NCBI GenBank assembly: GCA_900323505.1
Contig: OOIN01000003.1
Coordinates: 1,922,001 to 1,986,000 of the forward strand
Reading direction: 5' to 3'
DNA length: 64,000 bases
Source: Ustilago trichophora
Taxonomy: Eukaryota > Basidiomycota > Ustilaginomycetes > Ustilaginales > Ustilaginaceae
The position numbers were made by a program, and so were the translations under genes. Under the pieces are notes generated by a model that did not search any database, had not been told where the DNA came from, and saw only the letters and a list, made by a program, of their open reading frames with translations. Below are positions 48,216 to 59,858 of the stretch, in pieces (positions within the stretch are counted from its first letter, which is position 1; the number at the start of each line of letters is the position of its first letter).

Positions 48216-49865
48216 GTTGGCAAAGGCGTTCTATATGAGGATGAGTATGAGAGAGTGTCGACGAAATGCAAAGGTTGTATGGCGTGAGATTTGATCGTCG
48301 ATGGATGATGGTGAAAGGATGGAAAGAAGGGTTCAAGTGATGTTGAAAGTGTTAAGTGGCGGATGTGGGGCAGTGGGGACAGAGTGAAGAGGAGAATGAA
48401 GCGGCAGCCAATGGAAGCAAGTGGATTGGGCTGCCAGCCTGCAGGTAGGGTTCGAAACTCGACAGGCTTGCAGAAGGGAACAGACGATGTGAAAGCTCAG
48501 CAGCCCTTGTGGCTACAGTGGCAGACAAGCTATGTATTCAAAGAGACAGCGGGCGAGCGCGCGCTACGCATCCTGTGGAGACAAACAGACAGACACACAG
48601 GAGCGGCTTCGAGAGGGTTATGGAAAAGGGAGGGATAGAGGGAGCGTTCACAATACACCCGACTCGATCCGGGCGTAGTGGCTTTGGACAGTCACATCAC
48701 CGGCAGGAATGCGACAGTGGAGGCCGAGACCGAGACGAGCGCTTCGCAGGCAGCGCCCTAACCGTAGCCGTAGCCTCACTGAAACTTATCACGCACTTGC
48801 TACAGTAATATCTTCTTTCTTCAGATGAAGCGCGCCCTTATCACGCACAGCTCGTTGACCGATCCCACCTGCAGCCTCGAAGCTTTGCAATGTCCTTCAT
48901 TCCCAACCTCTTCTCTTTCCGATTGCCGATCTGTTTTTGAGTAAAGCTGTAGATGCACAGCGTGCATTGAGGCCCAAGCATGGATTTAGATGTCAGCCAA
49001 GCAGTGACCGAAGATTCGAGCGTTTGCAGTATCTTGACGGTTACGTGATCTTCCAAAATTGTGGCTCAGCAAGCAAGCCTTCTTGGCCGTCTGTCGATCC
49101 GCTTGCAGGAAATCTCGGTTTATTTTTTCCTCCATTTAAGCGAGAAAATTCTCCTTTGGTTCCTTCGCAACTCTCGTCATCGTGGCACACAGGCTCGCCT
49201 CTGGTCGGAGGAAAAAACATCCACTAGAGGTCGGTCAGATACGGTACGCAGGGAGCAGCCCATGCTACAGCTAAACCCCTTTCTTGCCTTGGAGTTGAAA
49301 ATTCTAGGCTTGCACACGGTGAGCATGTGAATCGGCTCGTTTTCCTGTACCGTCCGACCATCAGCTCATGCACCTCGATATCGATTTTCCGGCTCCTTCA
49401 TTCCCATTGCCGGTCATCATCTCAGCTTCCTATCGAATCTCTTTTCTGACCTCAAAGTATTGTCTGTTACAGCTGTTCATGGAAGGAAGAATCGAGTCGT
49501 ATGAAGACTACGCGCAAGTCCGTTTCGACATGCAGTCGCCGTATTGTGTAAGGTATGAATCATATCTGACACTTGGAGGCGAGAGAAGCAAGTTGAGCAG
49601 CTGTCGATTTCGTGTTTGGACATCTCGGCTGGAGCTCGCGTGAAAGCCGGATTACGGGAGCACGCTCTGCCACCGACGACGCATGACAAAGAAATGACCT
49701 CACACACCTGTTCCTTATTTTTTTTTCGGCATGAGGAAGATCTGGGATGGTTGCCGGCCTAACATGGTCAAGATTTTGTTTCGCTCGTCCTGTTCCCTCA
49801 CAAACGAAATATATCACAGCCCACTGAGATATGGGTATCAATCATTACGAGTTTCGTCAAAGTAG
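48216..49865. other. Intergenic, no gene seen
   Basis: 1.65 kb with only short frames. It holds the peroxidase promoter and the 3' side of the PXA gene. Confidence 0.45.
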
Positions 49866-52262
49866 TCAAGTCAAGGCTAGATCTGGGCACAGCACTACAA
49901 TCACCCGCTCGAAGAGCAAGATGGCCAGCAGCGTGTTGGGCCCTGCCGCCTGCGCAGAGCAGAAAGGCTCGAGCCACGATGTGAGCCGTTGCACTTGGAT
50001 CTGAGTATCTTGTATGCGCGTCACCCGATCGCCTCGATGCAAGCCGCCATCAGCACTGCCCAACAGCACCTTCTTGACCAGCCATGGAACCAAGCCTTTT
50101 CCACTCTGGTCGTTGGCGCAGATCAGTCGGGTGCGTAGACGTATCCACTCGGCCTCCTGTGTCTCGACATCGGGATCGGGTACTGAAGGTGGCAGATGTC
50201 CGTTCGGCAGCAGAATTTTGCGCAGCTCGCGCACCATCTTGGTGAGCTTCTGTGTATCCCTCAGCTCTGTATTGATCCTGCGCATCACCATGCGATTCAC
50301 TGATTCGTCCAGCCCTGTTGTCCCCAATGTCGTCCTCGCGATACCAAACAGCGCACGCAGCACCACATGAGAATGCACTTGCAGCACGTCCTCCACGACG
50401 TCAAGCCAGTTGCCCATGTAATTTGGCGGAAGGTCTGTCGCGTCATAGGCTTCTTTACTGCTTTCTTTTGCCTCGTCCACTCCAGCGAGATCTCGAGTGG
50501 CTGCCAGATCAGCTTGTGTCGGCGTGAGGTTGCCGTCGATGGCCGAAGAACGTCCCTGTGCAGTGATCGTGTCATCGAGGCTCAATTGGAACTTGCGTGA
50601 CGGGAAGCGACCGTGCATCTTGCGTTCGTACAAGCTGCCAGCAGAGATCGAGGACGGAAGCGTGCCCTTTTGAGCAGACGAGCGATGGTGATTTGCCGAA
50701 TCTCCTTGCAGTGCGTGCTGCTGCTGCTGTTGTTGTTTCCGCTTCTTCCTATTTGCGGCACGCTGCACGTTGAACAGGTCGAGATACGCGCGCACCAGAA
50801 AAGGTAGTGCAGTAAACACAATGAACGTCCATGCTTGGAGGAGTAGCGTCGGAAGTCGCGAAAGTAGGCCAGCGAGCGCAGGTACGGCCCCACCGCTGCT
50901 TGTTGGAGATTCTGATGGGCGCTTTTGTTCTACCCCATGCACACCATTCGTCTGAGCCGTTGGAAGCGGCGGATTGCTAGGCCAGCCCAAAGCATCTAGC
51001 GTCTTGTGAATACTCTGCACGAAGAACCACGGCCGGAAAGATCGTGCCAGCGCTCCTCTGAGCACCGTCACAAGCACATCTCGCACAATGAACTTCTCCG
51101 TGTCGGGAGCGTATTCATCGGCCGGTAGCAGCGACGAGAGAAGGTTGAGCACGGCGATGCGAAGATATGCCATGTCAAACTTGCCATCCAACGAGCCCGA
51201 TGTCGGATCGAGACCTGGATGTGGCGAAGCAGCATGAAAGAGCTGAGCCAATTGCAACGGTGAAGCGTACGAAGCATTGCTCCTGGACGCAGGATCGAAG
51301 GATTCTCGAAAGTGAGATGGAAGCCGTTCACGAATTTGCTGGCGCCGATGTTCATCTTGCTCTGCTTGTGACAAGACGACAGCAGCTGTCGACGAGGATT
51401 GCTGTGTCCCCAACGGTGCGCATACGCTGTCGACCTTGGATTGCGCCTGTCTGAAATCAAAGCAGTGTTGTCGGAGGATGAGCGGAATGTCTCGGGAGAG
51501 CAAATCATGGATCCTTGGTAGTTCAGCGTTTGGCGTAGACCTCGGAGCGTGGATGTCGCTCTCAAAAGATGTCGCGGGAACTGAGGTGGAATCAGCAGCC
51601 GAGCTCTGGCGTTGAACAACAGTATGTATGATCGAGGCGATGATCGAGGTGATCTGCGTCAGAAACTCGCGGTCGGGCGTCAGCTTGCTGTACCATGGCA
51701 GCACCGTCTCGCGCAGTAAGTAGGCGAGCAAAAGGTAAATTTCGTGATCGAGATCTGCATCATGCGTGATGGAGGGAGCTTCGGTCGATGCCGACAGATT
51801 TTGAAAGAGGATACGACGATAGAAAGCACGCTCTGTGGATTTGTCGGGGTTCGATGGTGTTGATGAAGACGCTGCACCGGGGCCTTTGGAAGGCTGAGCT
51901 TGCAGAGTGGCACCATTGCGGTTCATTTGACGGCCTCCGTTCTGGTTGATGATGGGCTTGGACGCAGCAGCGGTATGAGGATTGACAGCATTGTAAGAGG
52001 AGGTTGAGGCGGTTGGAGCGGTGTGGTCGATGCGATATGCGACGGGAGACATGGGACGAGGCGAGAGTGTGGCGTGGACAGGATCGGTGGTGAGCGAGGC
52101 GTGGGAAGCGCTCATCGGAGATGCGACGTCTCGGAATGCGGCCGATGGTGAAAAGGGAGAAGAAGTATCTTTGCGTACAGCGAACGCGGCAACTGCCGAT
52201 GGCGTTGGAGAAGAGAGGGGCGATGGCGATGCGGCGCCGCGTCGAATCGCCTCTGGAGCCAT
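49866..52262 (-). CDS. PXA-domain membrane-associated protein
   Basis: 798 codons, single exon, ATG 52262 in strong context. The first 130 residues are low-complexity Ser/Pro/Ala. The PXA (PX-associated) domain follows: TERAFYRRILFQNL near 142, LDHEIYLLLAYLLRETVLPW near 168, FLTQITSIIASIIHTVVQR near 196, then IHDLLSRDIPLILRQHCFDF, and MAYLRIAVLNLLSSLLP and ADEYAPDTEKFIVRDVLVTV in the second half. A hydrophobic stretch (LLLQAWTFIVFTALPFLVRA, near 480) may be membrane-associated. A poly-Gln stretch (QQQQQQ) lies near 520. No PX, RGS or nexin-C domain is present, so it is a PXA-only protein, as known in fission yeast. Such proteins act at endosomes or ER contacts. The C-terminal 200 residues look helical. 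Confidence 0.83.
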   Translation of the reverse strand: MAPEAIRRGAASPSPLSSPTPSAVAAFAVRKDTSSPFSPSAAFRDVASPMSASHASLTTDPVHATLSPRPMSPVAYRIDHTAPTASTSSYNAVNPHTAAASKPIINQNGGRQMNRNGATLQAQPSKGPGAASSSTPSNPDKSTERAFYRRILFQNLSASTEAPSITHDADLDHEIYLLLAYLLRETVLPWYSKLTPDREFLTQITSIIASIIHTVVQRQSSAADSTSVPATSFESDIHAPRSTPNAELPRIHDLLSRDIPLILRQHCFDFRQAQSKVDSVCAPLGTQQSSSTAAVVLSQAEQDEHRRQQIRERLPSHFRESFDPASRSNASYASPLQLAQLFHAASPHPGLDPTSGSLDGKFDMAYLRIAVLNLLSSLLPADEYAPDTEKFIVRDVLVTVLRGALARSFRPWFFVQSIHKTLDALGWPSNPPLPTAQTNGVHGVEQKRPSESPTSSGGAVPALAGLLSRLPTLLLQAWTFIVFTALPFLVRAYLDLFNVQRAANRKKRKQQQQQQHALQGDSANHHRSSAQKGTLPSSISAGSLYERKMHGRFPSRKFQLSLDDTITAQGRSSAIDGNLTPTQADLAATRDLAGVDEAKESSKEAYDATDLPPNYMGNWLDVVEDVLQVHSHVVLRALFGIARTTLGTTGLDESVNRMVMRRINTELRDTQKLTKMVRELRKILLPNGHLPPSVPDPDVETQEAEWIRLRTRLICANDQSGKGLVPWLVKKVLLGSADGGLHRGDRVTRIQDTQIQVQRLTSWLEPFCSAQAAGPNTLLAILLFERVIVVLCPDLALT

Positions 52263-53454
52263 GGCAACCCTCGTGTGGTTGCTCTCGCAACGAATCCGAT
52301 GACGGCAGCTGGCTCTCCGCTATGACGATGAAGAGACCATCGTACAGGTTGTTTCAAGTCGAGTCAAGTTGAAGCTTGTTGTCGACAGTTTTGTCTAGGA
52401 AGCAGCACCGAGCTTTGCCTTGGACGTCAATGTGTGGAGTATGGCCTACACATGCGCGTGGTTTGCATCAAAGTCGCGTGTCGCCTAATGATGTTGGTTT
52501 GCTTGAGCACGAGCCTTTCTCACTCTCTCTGCAATTCAGGGGTCCAGCTCTAAATTTCTTAGCAGGGTTCGATGCTCTTAGGAGAAATCGCGCTTTCAAA
52601 AATTGTCGAATGAAATTGTGGCAGCGAAAAGCAGCCCAAAAATCGAAGGCAGCAGTCCTTCCTCAACGTTCTCGACCGATTACTACAGTATCAGTACACC
52701 CAGGCTCGTACCGCAGCAACACCGGCCTCTCGGTAGACCTGGATTGAATCGAATCTCGCGAAAGGCCCAAAGATAAGCAGAAATGAAAGACACGGATCGA
52801 AAGCTTTGCCGAATGCTTTTCGGATCTCCATCGGTCTCTGCTGGATAATCTCTGGGGCAAGAGTTAGTCTGCTTAGCACGTCAGCGGTGGGGAAGGACCA
52901 GCTGACGGTGCAGCATGACCTTTGTGGCCCAGTCAAGTGAACTTCAAGAAACGGATGGCTGTGATGCCGTATCAGTTGCGCAAGAGCAGCTTGCGGTGAA
53001 TTCGGTCATGTTGAACGTACCTGGCATCTGGCGGTTCCTGCGACCTTTCCCAACTTGGGCAGGGCGAAAAGCTGACCCACCTGACCCACTGCGAGTTTGG
53101 AGGTAAGGCGCAGGAGTGCGAGATACGAATATTTCCGACGGATGGAGATGGTTGCTACGCACCACCAATCAGAACGCCTCCGATAGCCCAACTATCATGG
53201 TTCTCCCAGCCTGCCGAATGCTTTTGCCAAGATATCGATCCTCGTCATTTGTGATGACAGAGTGATAGCTGACTCAACGCAACGCAACGAGCAGCAACCA
53301 GATGTGCCCGGATGAAATGCGAACCAAATGAAGTCTTGTTGGTCTGTGGCTGCGCTCTTCAGCTCCGGATTCCGTCTGCCTGTGTAGCAACCGATGCAAA
53401 GCTCGTCTTGGGTGGCGCTCCCAACCTTGGTTGACAGCCGTCAAGACACGTCCC

Positions 53455-53676
53455 TCATTGCCACTCGGTCAACACATCGTTTAGCACGCCATCTTCCAGC
53501 TTTGCAAGCATCTGTTCAGCTGCAAATGTGGCCGGCGTTCTCGTTCCAATGAAGCTGCCCACCGGCACAATCAGACCGGCATCACTACATCCACTCGAGC
53601 TCGTCCCATCGGTCAAATGAAGCCCGAAGCAGGTCTTGCAGCTCCCGCAAAAGACAGAGGCGCCAGAGAACTCCAT
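53455..53676 (-). CDS. Possible small cysteine-containing ORF
   Basis: 73 codons from ATG 53676 (context ACACATGG). It contains VFCGSCKTCFGLHL, a CxxCxxC-like cluster, and a helical C-terminus. The codon bias is only moderate. A CACAG acceptor-like site just upstream could make it the last exon of a longer gene. No family recognised; it may be chance. Confidence 0.2.
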   Translation of the reverse strand: MEFSGASVFCGSCKTCFGLHLTDGTSSSGCSDAGLIVPVGSFIGTRTPATFAAEQMLAKLEDGVLNDVLTEWQ

Positions 53677-55240
53677 GTGTCCCACTCGACTGTGTTGGCC
53701 TCGGAGTTATAGGACCTGTGTACCGAGCCACTGCACACACACAGATTGCATAGCGCCTACTCGCTTCTGGCCACCCTACTCCTGCTCGAATTTTGCCGAT
53801 GCGCTCTCATCAATCCCTACGCCAATTGACCGGCTTGTCGACCCGAAATCGGCATGTAGCCACCTTGCAACCAACAAGTGCAAACCGCACCGCGCCACGC
53901 CTCTCCGCCCTAGATTAGCTTGCTTGCGATGCAACGACAGGCACCCGATGTACGACCGAGCTCCCCACTCGCTCTGAGCTATTGCCCCACTTGGCTTCTG
54001 CACAGCTGCAGCTGTTCTGTTTACAAAGCTTGTGCTCATGCAGCTTGTGCGCACCAACGCTCAAGTTGTAAGCCATCGAAATTTGCTTCACCTTCACGTA
54101 GGCCTCAATCAAGTTCAATTCCAGAGCACATCGACGCAAAGCATTGCTGCCGTAAATGGCATCGAGCTCGCTAAACGAGCTGCAACCACGGAGCAATTTC
54201 GCTCTGTTATACTCTCGCTTAACCTCGAGCTTTGACACGCATCGGCCTTCGCCTCCACTTTGGGCCCCATAGCCTCCGCCTTTGCCGTTTTCCTCCTTCC
54301 GGCGAGAGCCTTTCCAAGTTCAATAGGTTCAATAGCTTGCCAAGCTTGTGTAAAGCCGTGCCAAGTCGTGTTTGGGCGCTCATCGACATGGCATGCGCAC
54401 GATGCATTGGGCTAACCGATGGCAACAGTGCACTCGGATGCGCTGTTTTGAACGGCCTTGATCCCTCGCACGATTGGCCGGCGAGTAAACCTGTGTGCGG
54501 AGCATTATTTCGCTGCTTCCGTTGCCGTGTATGTCTCCGACATGACTTCGAAACTTGCCATCGCACAGTACTGACACTTTGACGCTAACAAGACCGCCCT
54601 TACCAGCTCCAATGCCTCCACACCATGTGCGAACTTAGTTGGACAGAGCTTGCGCCGAAATTGACTGTTGCTTCTGTGCCTTGCTGCCCATCTGCGGCTT
54701 ACAATGGTGCATTTGATCTTGGCTTTGAGAACCTCACCCTGTCCCACTCGCCTGGTGCTGGTCACTCAAGTGGGGCGGTGGACTTCATTGGTGTGTTGTC
54801 CCCGACATCCGTCTTCATTCTCTTGCCGGTACCGACACATCAGCTTGTACAGGCACAACGCCTATGTGACTCTCTTTCCGGGTCACATCACTGGTCCAGC
54901 CGTTGCTGCCCGGGCTCACATCGTTGCCACCATTCGGCGGCCTGCTTCATCTGCGCAATGATGCTGTCTGTATACACGCTTCGGTCGGCGCTGCTATCCG
55001 TTGTCGTGGCCGGGCACACTGGCGCAGTGGCTGACTTGCGAAGACGGTGTCGTGCCACTGTCAGGCCTGGTTGTTACCCATCGAGCCCTCCTAGCCCCCA
55101 TTCATTCCAACCTCGGTTAACCCCACGTTCACACACTCGTCAGTTCCCTCTGTGTCCCTGGCCTTAACTCGGTCGATCAAGGGCCTGGACGGATCTTCAT
55201 CGATCCACACAAGCACCCCTTTTTTTCCTGCTCCTCTTGC

Positions 55241-55249
55241 CTATATAAC
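55241..55249 (+). promoter_or_regulatory. TATA-box candidate of the invertase gene
   Basis: CTATATAAC about 370 bp before the start codon, followed by a C/T-rich stretch that would form a long leader. Confidence 0.4.
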
Positions 55250-55619
55250 TGCGACTCCGCCCACTTATCCTTGTTATCCTCCAATCATCCCCTCATCTCC
55301 GGTTTTCATCCTACCCTACCTTCACCCTTTCTCTCGTCTGATTAGGTGCAACGGCTTCCACTAGCATACGACTTGCTTGCTCCATCTCCGATTCTTTGCC
55401 AATTACGTCCGACCGCAGGATATTTTCGCACTCCGACCACACCCTCTTCTTCTCTGCTTTCTTGACAGCTGACCTGCTGCAGATCCTTTCCCAAGTCCGC
55501 CCTCCACAGTCGCTCCTTCCCCACGCCGCTCGCAGCGTTGTCAGATTGTTGCTCGACCTACGTTCCCTTATAGGCACACATCTTTTTCAATTCCTCTTCT
55601 CTCTCAAGCTTCTTTCGTC

Positions 55620-57416
55620 ATGAAAGCAAGCTTCGCTGGTGCCGTGCTGGCAACACTCGCTGCTGCGTGTGTTTCCGCCGCTCCTTCCCCTAACAATCCA
55701 TTCGACCTTGCCGATCCTTTTCAAGTCAGGATGGCCGCCGAGAAGCGTGCTGGCAGCGAGGGCAAGGGCCAGTGCAAGAGCTCCAACGGTGGTTCGCTCT
55801 CTGGCTACCAGCCTCCTCTCTACTCGGAGCCAGTCCGACCTCAGATCCACTTTTCGCCCACCGTCAACTTTATGAACGACCCCAATGGTCTCGTCTACAG
55901 CAACGGAACTTGGCATCTCTTTTACCAGTACAACCCCACCGAGAATGTTGCTGGTAATCAGCACTGGGGTCACGCCATCTCGGACGACTTGTACCACTGG
56001 AAGAACCTTCCCATCGCCATCGCACCCGAGAAGAAGGGTGAGGGTATCTTCAGTGGCAATGCCGTCGTCGACTTTGAGAACACCACCGGCTTCTTCGACG
56101 AGTCAACTCCCAAGGATCAGCGCATCGTGGCCATGTACACGCTCAACACCGACACTTCGCAGACCCAGCACCTCGCCTACTCGTCGGATGGTGTTCACTT
56201 CACCAAGCACCCTGGCGCTGTCATCGAACGCGACCAGACCCAGTTCCGCGACCCCAAGGTCTTCTGGGATGAAAAGTCGTCTCGTTGGATCGTCGCCTTG
56301 GCTCTGTCGCAAGAGTTTGGTATCGTCTTCTACGCCTCTCCCAACATGAAGGACTGGACCGAGGTCAGCCGCTTCCAGTCGTACGGTATTCTCGGCTACC
56401 AGTACGAGTGCCCCGATCTCTTCCAGGTGCCGGTTGAGGGAGGTCCCGACGACGGCAAGATGATGTACGTGCTCGCCATCTCGATCAACCCTGGTGCTCC
56501 TATCGGTGGTTCCTTTGTTCAGTACTGGGTCGGTGACTGGGATGGCACCAAGTTCACTCCCCGCGACAACGCCGTCAGGACCATGGACTTTAGCAAGGAC
56601 TTCTACGCCTTCAGCAGCTGGTCGAACACCCCCGGCAAGAAGGCCTACGCCATCGCTTGGGCCAACAACTGGGAGTACTCGCAGGTAGTACCCACTTCGC
56701 CCTTCCGTTCGATTCAGAGTCTTCCTCGTGAGCTTACCCTCAAGTACTACCGAACTACTCCTCAGTTTGGCGACTTGATCCTCAACAACCGCCCGGTCAA
56801 CCTCTCTGCCCTCCACAGCCACACTCTCTACAAGCACAAGAACCACCACAACTCGGGCAACAAGACTGTCCATCTCAAGGGTCGTGGCGCTTTTGACATC
56901 CAGGCCACCTTTAAGCTTCCTGCCAACACCAACATCACCTACAACACCATTGGCTCGTTCGAGATTATCTCCGGCGATGGTAAGCAGAGCGTCAAGACAG
57001 GTATCCAGATGGGCGAGCCTACCTTTGCCTTCATTGACCGACGTAATGCTGGAGAGACGTTCGCCTCTACCAACCCCTTCTTCACCGATAAGACGTCCGG
57101 CATCGTGCGCTACGCAGCCAACTACACCAGCGCTGCCAATGATGGAAAGGACCAGTACATCCTTGGTCCTCTTCCTCCGTCGGCCTACATCGACTCGACC
57201 GGTAAGGACAAGTACATTACGCTCCAGGCTGTGGTCGACAGATCGGTAATCGAGGTCTTTGTCAACGGTGGTGAGCTCGCTGGTACTTCGGTCTTTTACT
57301 TTGAAAACGACCAGATCCCTTCGAAGCTCAAGGTCTCGATCGGTGACGACAAGCTCCAAGTCGTCGACCTCGAGGTCAAGGCGCTTGACTCGATCTGGAC
57401 TGACTGCAAGCACTGA
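55620..57416 (+). CDS. SUC2: Secreted invertase (beta-fructofuranosidase, GH32)
   Basis: 598 codons, single exon. The signal peptide (MKASFAGAVLATLAAACVSA) is followed by a possible propeptide with a KR site near residue 42. GH32 catalytic motifs: NFMNDPNGLVY near 84 (Asp nucleophile), FRDPKVFW near 210 (RDP, transition-state Asp) and YECPDLFQ near 262 (EC, acid/base Glu). The C-terminal beta-sandwich ends with DRSVIEVFVNGG near 540. The enzyme splits sucrose to glucose and fructose outside the cell. At least six Asn-X-Ser/Thr sequons suggest heavy glycosylation. The organism's single secreted invertase would feed hexose uptake. The large upstream region fits a regulated gene. Confidence 0.95.
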   Translation: MKASFAGAVLATLAAACVSAAPSPNNPFDLADPFQVRMAAEKRAGSEGKGQCKSSNGGSLSGYQPPLYSEPVRPQIHFSPTVNFMNDPNGLVYSNGTWHLFYQYNPTENVAGNQHWGHAISDDLYHWKNLPIAIAPEKKGEGIFSGNAVVDFENTTGFFDESTPKDQRIVAMYTLNTDTSQTQHLAYSSDGVHFTKHPGAVIERDQTQFRDPKVFWDEKSSRWIVALALSQEFGIVFYASPNMKDWTEVSRFQSYGILGYQYECPDLFQVPVEGGPDDGKMMYVLAISINPGAPIGGSFVQYWVGDWDGTKFTPRDNAVRTMDFSKDFYAFSSWSNTPGKKAYAIAWANNWEYSQVVPTSPFRSIQSLPRELTLKYYRTTPQFGDLILNNRPVNLSALHSHTLYKHKNHHNSGNKTVHLKGRGAFDIQATFKLPANTNITYNTIGSFEIISGDGKQSVKTGIQMGEPTFAFIDRRNAGETFASTNPFFTDKTSGIVRYAANYTSAANDGKDQYILGPLPPSAYIDSTGKDKYITLQAVVDRSVIEVFVNGGELAGTSVFYFENDQIPSKLKVSIGDDKLQVVDLEVKALDSIWTDCKH

Positions 57417-59221
57417 GCTTGCCGTTTTTTTCTGTCATACATGCTTCGTCATTCTATCCCCAAAACATTGCCGAGCCCGGCCGACCGAGTCTTGAGTGCT
57501 CGGCACTTCGTAACCGTTTCCTCTTAGTCATACAGCGTAGAGTCTAGTATCGACACTGCCATCAGTTTGCAATGCATTGCTGCCAGCTGAACCTGTTGCC
57601 AAGAATGTGCAATGTGAGTGTGACGTACAAGTGATTTGATGATGCCAAGCATGGAAAGTGAAACCGGACCCTGTTGACGACGCATGATCATCAATCTTAG
57701 GAGATATGCCAAGCCATGTTATACACGTAGCATGACTGAACAGGACCGCCATCGGACCGGATTGTCTTGTTGCTGGGCCTCAGGCGTTTGCTTGTGTCTC
57801 AGGCTATGTGGAATCACGGCAAGTCAGGACCAGAACAGGACCGAAGGACCGATCTGGCATGCACACTTGCTACTCAAGTATGTTGTGTGCATGCAGTGGA
57901 GCAAGCCACGTGTGCGATCAACAGAAGCATTGGTTTTGCCGTCTCCAGAAAGATGCAGATGCAACAAAGGCAAGAAAGGTCGGTCACCTCTTGAGGAGTC
58001 GACCTGCGACCTGAGTGTGATCATCGCCTTTGGATCCATTGGATCGCATACATCGCGTTTCGCAAATCCTGCCGTAGTGAGGGAAAGGCAAAGACGAGCT
58101 GCTGCGATGGGAAAATGCACTAACCGGCTAGCGACTCTGGACGAAAGTCAGCCAGACTGCCGTGCCAGTCGTTGAGGGCGTAGCGGATTTAGACGACGCA
58201 ACGCGACTTGAACGGTCGGATTTAGAGCATCGGCTATCTCACTGTCCAATCGCCCAGGGTTTCCTTTCTGCTCCATGATGGTTCCTTTCATCGTCGTCCT
58301 CCGAGTCAATCCTTCAAGTGAAGCATTGATCAATTACCAGACTATCGTTCTTATTCGTGAAGTGTTACCATCGCGAAAGCAGAAATATGGAGTCGCGACA
58401 CGGATTGTATTCATCGGTAGCTGACCGGCAAAATACTCCCACTTGCCGGTCAACTCGTTGGTATACAAACTCAGCTCGCTCAGCCCGCCGTTTGCCAAAA
58501 ATCCAAAAAAAAAACAGACACTCTTGTGGAACGCAGCGTGACAGCTCTCGCCTCTTTTGTTTGCCCACGGTTGATAAATTCACCGATCCGCATGGAATTC
58601 ACCCGGCCCTCGAGTGTTCATGCTAGAGATGGCCGAGTCAATACAGTTGAGTGATTTGTTGCCTGAGCTTTCGCAATTGCGGATCTGAGTTCTCCGCGAA
58701 TTCCCTGCCCTTGCCCGTCCTGCCCGAGCTCATCCCCCCACACTCTGGCTCCCGCGAATACGCGAGGTGGGGTTGTGTCTAGCGCGAACTGCTCAGCGCT
58801 TTCCCCCGTTGCTAGCAATCCGATTGGACCTCGGGGCCCCGGTTCACCCCAGCCCTCTTCCTCCGCTCGTGTCTCTATACTAGTGCCGGCAAAGCCATTG
58901 CCCGATCTTGCATGGAAAGATCCGCTCAAACCCCAGCCCAATCACCTCAGAGCGTGGTCGTCCCCCTTGCTGCGAAGCATGCAACCTCGTACCGAATTAG
59001 CGGTCCTTCTCTCCATTCCCTCGTTCTTTTCCACTTGGCGTTGTTCCCCCACGACCTGATTCTTGCAAGTCCAGACTCGGACCGCCCTGACCGGACCGTA
59101 TCTTGCCGTTCCTGATGGTATTTGCATGCGATATGCTCGTTGCGCATGATCTTAGCGAGGCAAAGCCGTTTTTCCTCTCCGACCAAACCCTTTCCCTCGC
59201 TTAGTTCTTTTTTTTTTCCCT

Positions 59222-59224
<3 letters not shown>
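57417..59224. other. Gene-poor stretch, no gene seen
   Basis: About 1.8 kb with only short frames without coding bias. A G/C-rich patch lies at 58700-58860. Confidence 0.45.

Positions 59225-59271
<47 letters not shown>
59225..59271. repeat. T homopolymer of 47 nt
   Basis: A pure T run (A on the minus strand), preceded by TTTTTTTTTCCCTGAC. Another T-rich patch lies at 59449-59470. It may be a simple repeat or the tail of a retroposed sequence; I see no element body beside it. The true length could differ from the assembly. Confidence 0.9.
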
Positions 59272-59275
<4 letters not shown>

Positions 59276-59858
59276 ACGAGTCAAGACCTCGATAGGTCTG
59301 CTCATGAACATATATGATACACGAAGCTGTGCAAGAATGTCAAGCAAGAATGTCATGCTCTGTTTGAAAGCCAGCTTAGGAAACAGCGAGTCGTCAGGTG
59401 AGGCTCGAAGAATACAGTAAGAGTATTGCTTTACAAGGGACTTTTATTTTTTTTTAAATTTAATTTTTCTTCTTTCTGGTCTGGCCGAAAAGAAATTTGG
59501 TGGACGCAGTGAACTCGTGGCATGCTTCGCTGTGGCCTGCAGCGTGGGGTCTCCATACTGTCCCCACGCACTCGACGTCCGGTTCCACTGCCTTTCTCAG
59601 CACCTACCTTGATGCAAGTCACTCTACATACACTGTTTGTGTCGTTTGAGTTCGGGAAGCATGTGTATATAGACCTCGACTTCGCATCAACCTTGTCCTA
59701 CCCCGCACCCCTCACCTTCTCCCTACAGACTTCTCCTTCCCCACGTCTGCACCCTCCCTTCATCTGCACCTCGTACAGACAGGTCGCAGCCATCAAGGTC
59801 GCCCCACCCACGTACGCGTCTCGATATTTCATTTGTTGGTCATAGACATCTGGCCAAA
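59272..59858. promoter_or_regulatory. Promoter region of the MFS transporter
   Basis: A TATA candidate (TATATAG) lies at 59666-59672, 187 bp before the start codon, followed by a C/T-rich leader. Confidence 0.4.

Larger units (their letters stand above)
52263..55619. other. Long gene-poor stretch upstream of the invertase gene
   Basis: 3.36 kb without a confident gene. The only frame I would keep in mind is the small one at 53455-53676. The last 500 bp are C/T-rich and contain a TATA candidate. No tRNA or repeat was recognised. Confidence 0.45.

Noticed and set aside
47181..48287. 368-codon ORF antisense to the peroxidase
   Set aside because: Shadow frame; the composition reflects the sense codons.
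54625..55167. 180-codon ORF upstream of invertase
   Set aside because: Irregular Cys/Ser/His-rich composition and no G/C third-position bias; probably non-coding.
56103..57413. 436-codon ORF antisense to invertase
   Set aside because: Same codon-bias shadow effect; no signal, domain or start context.
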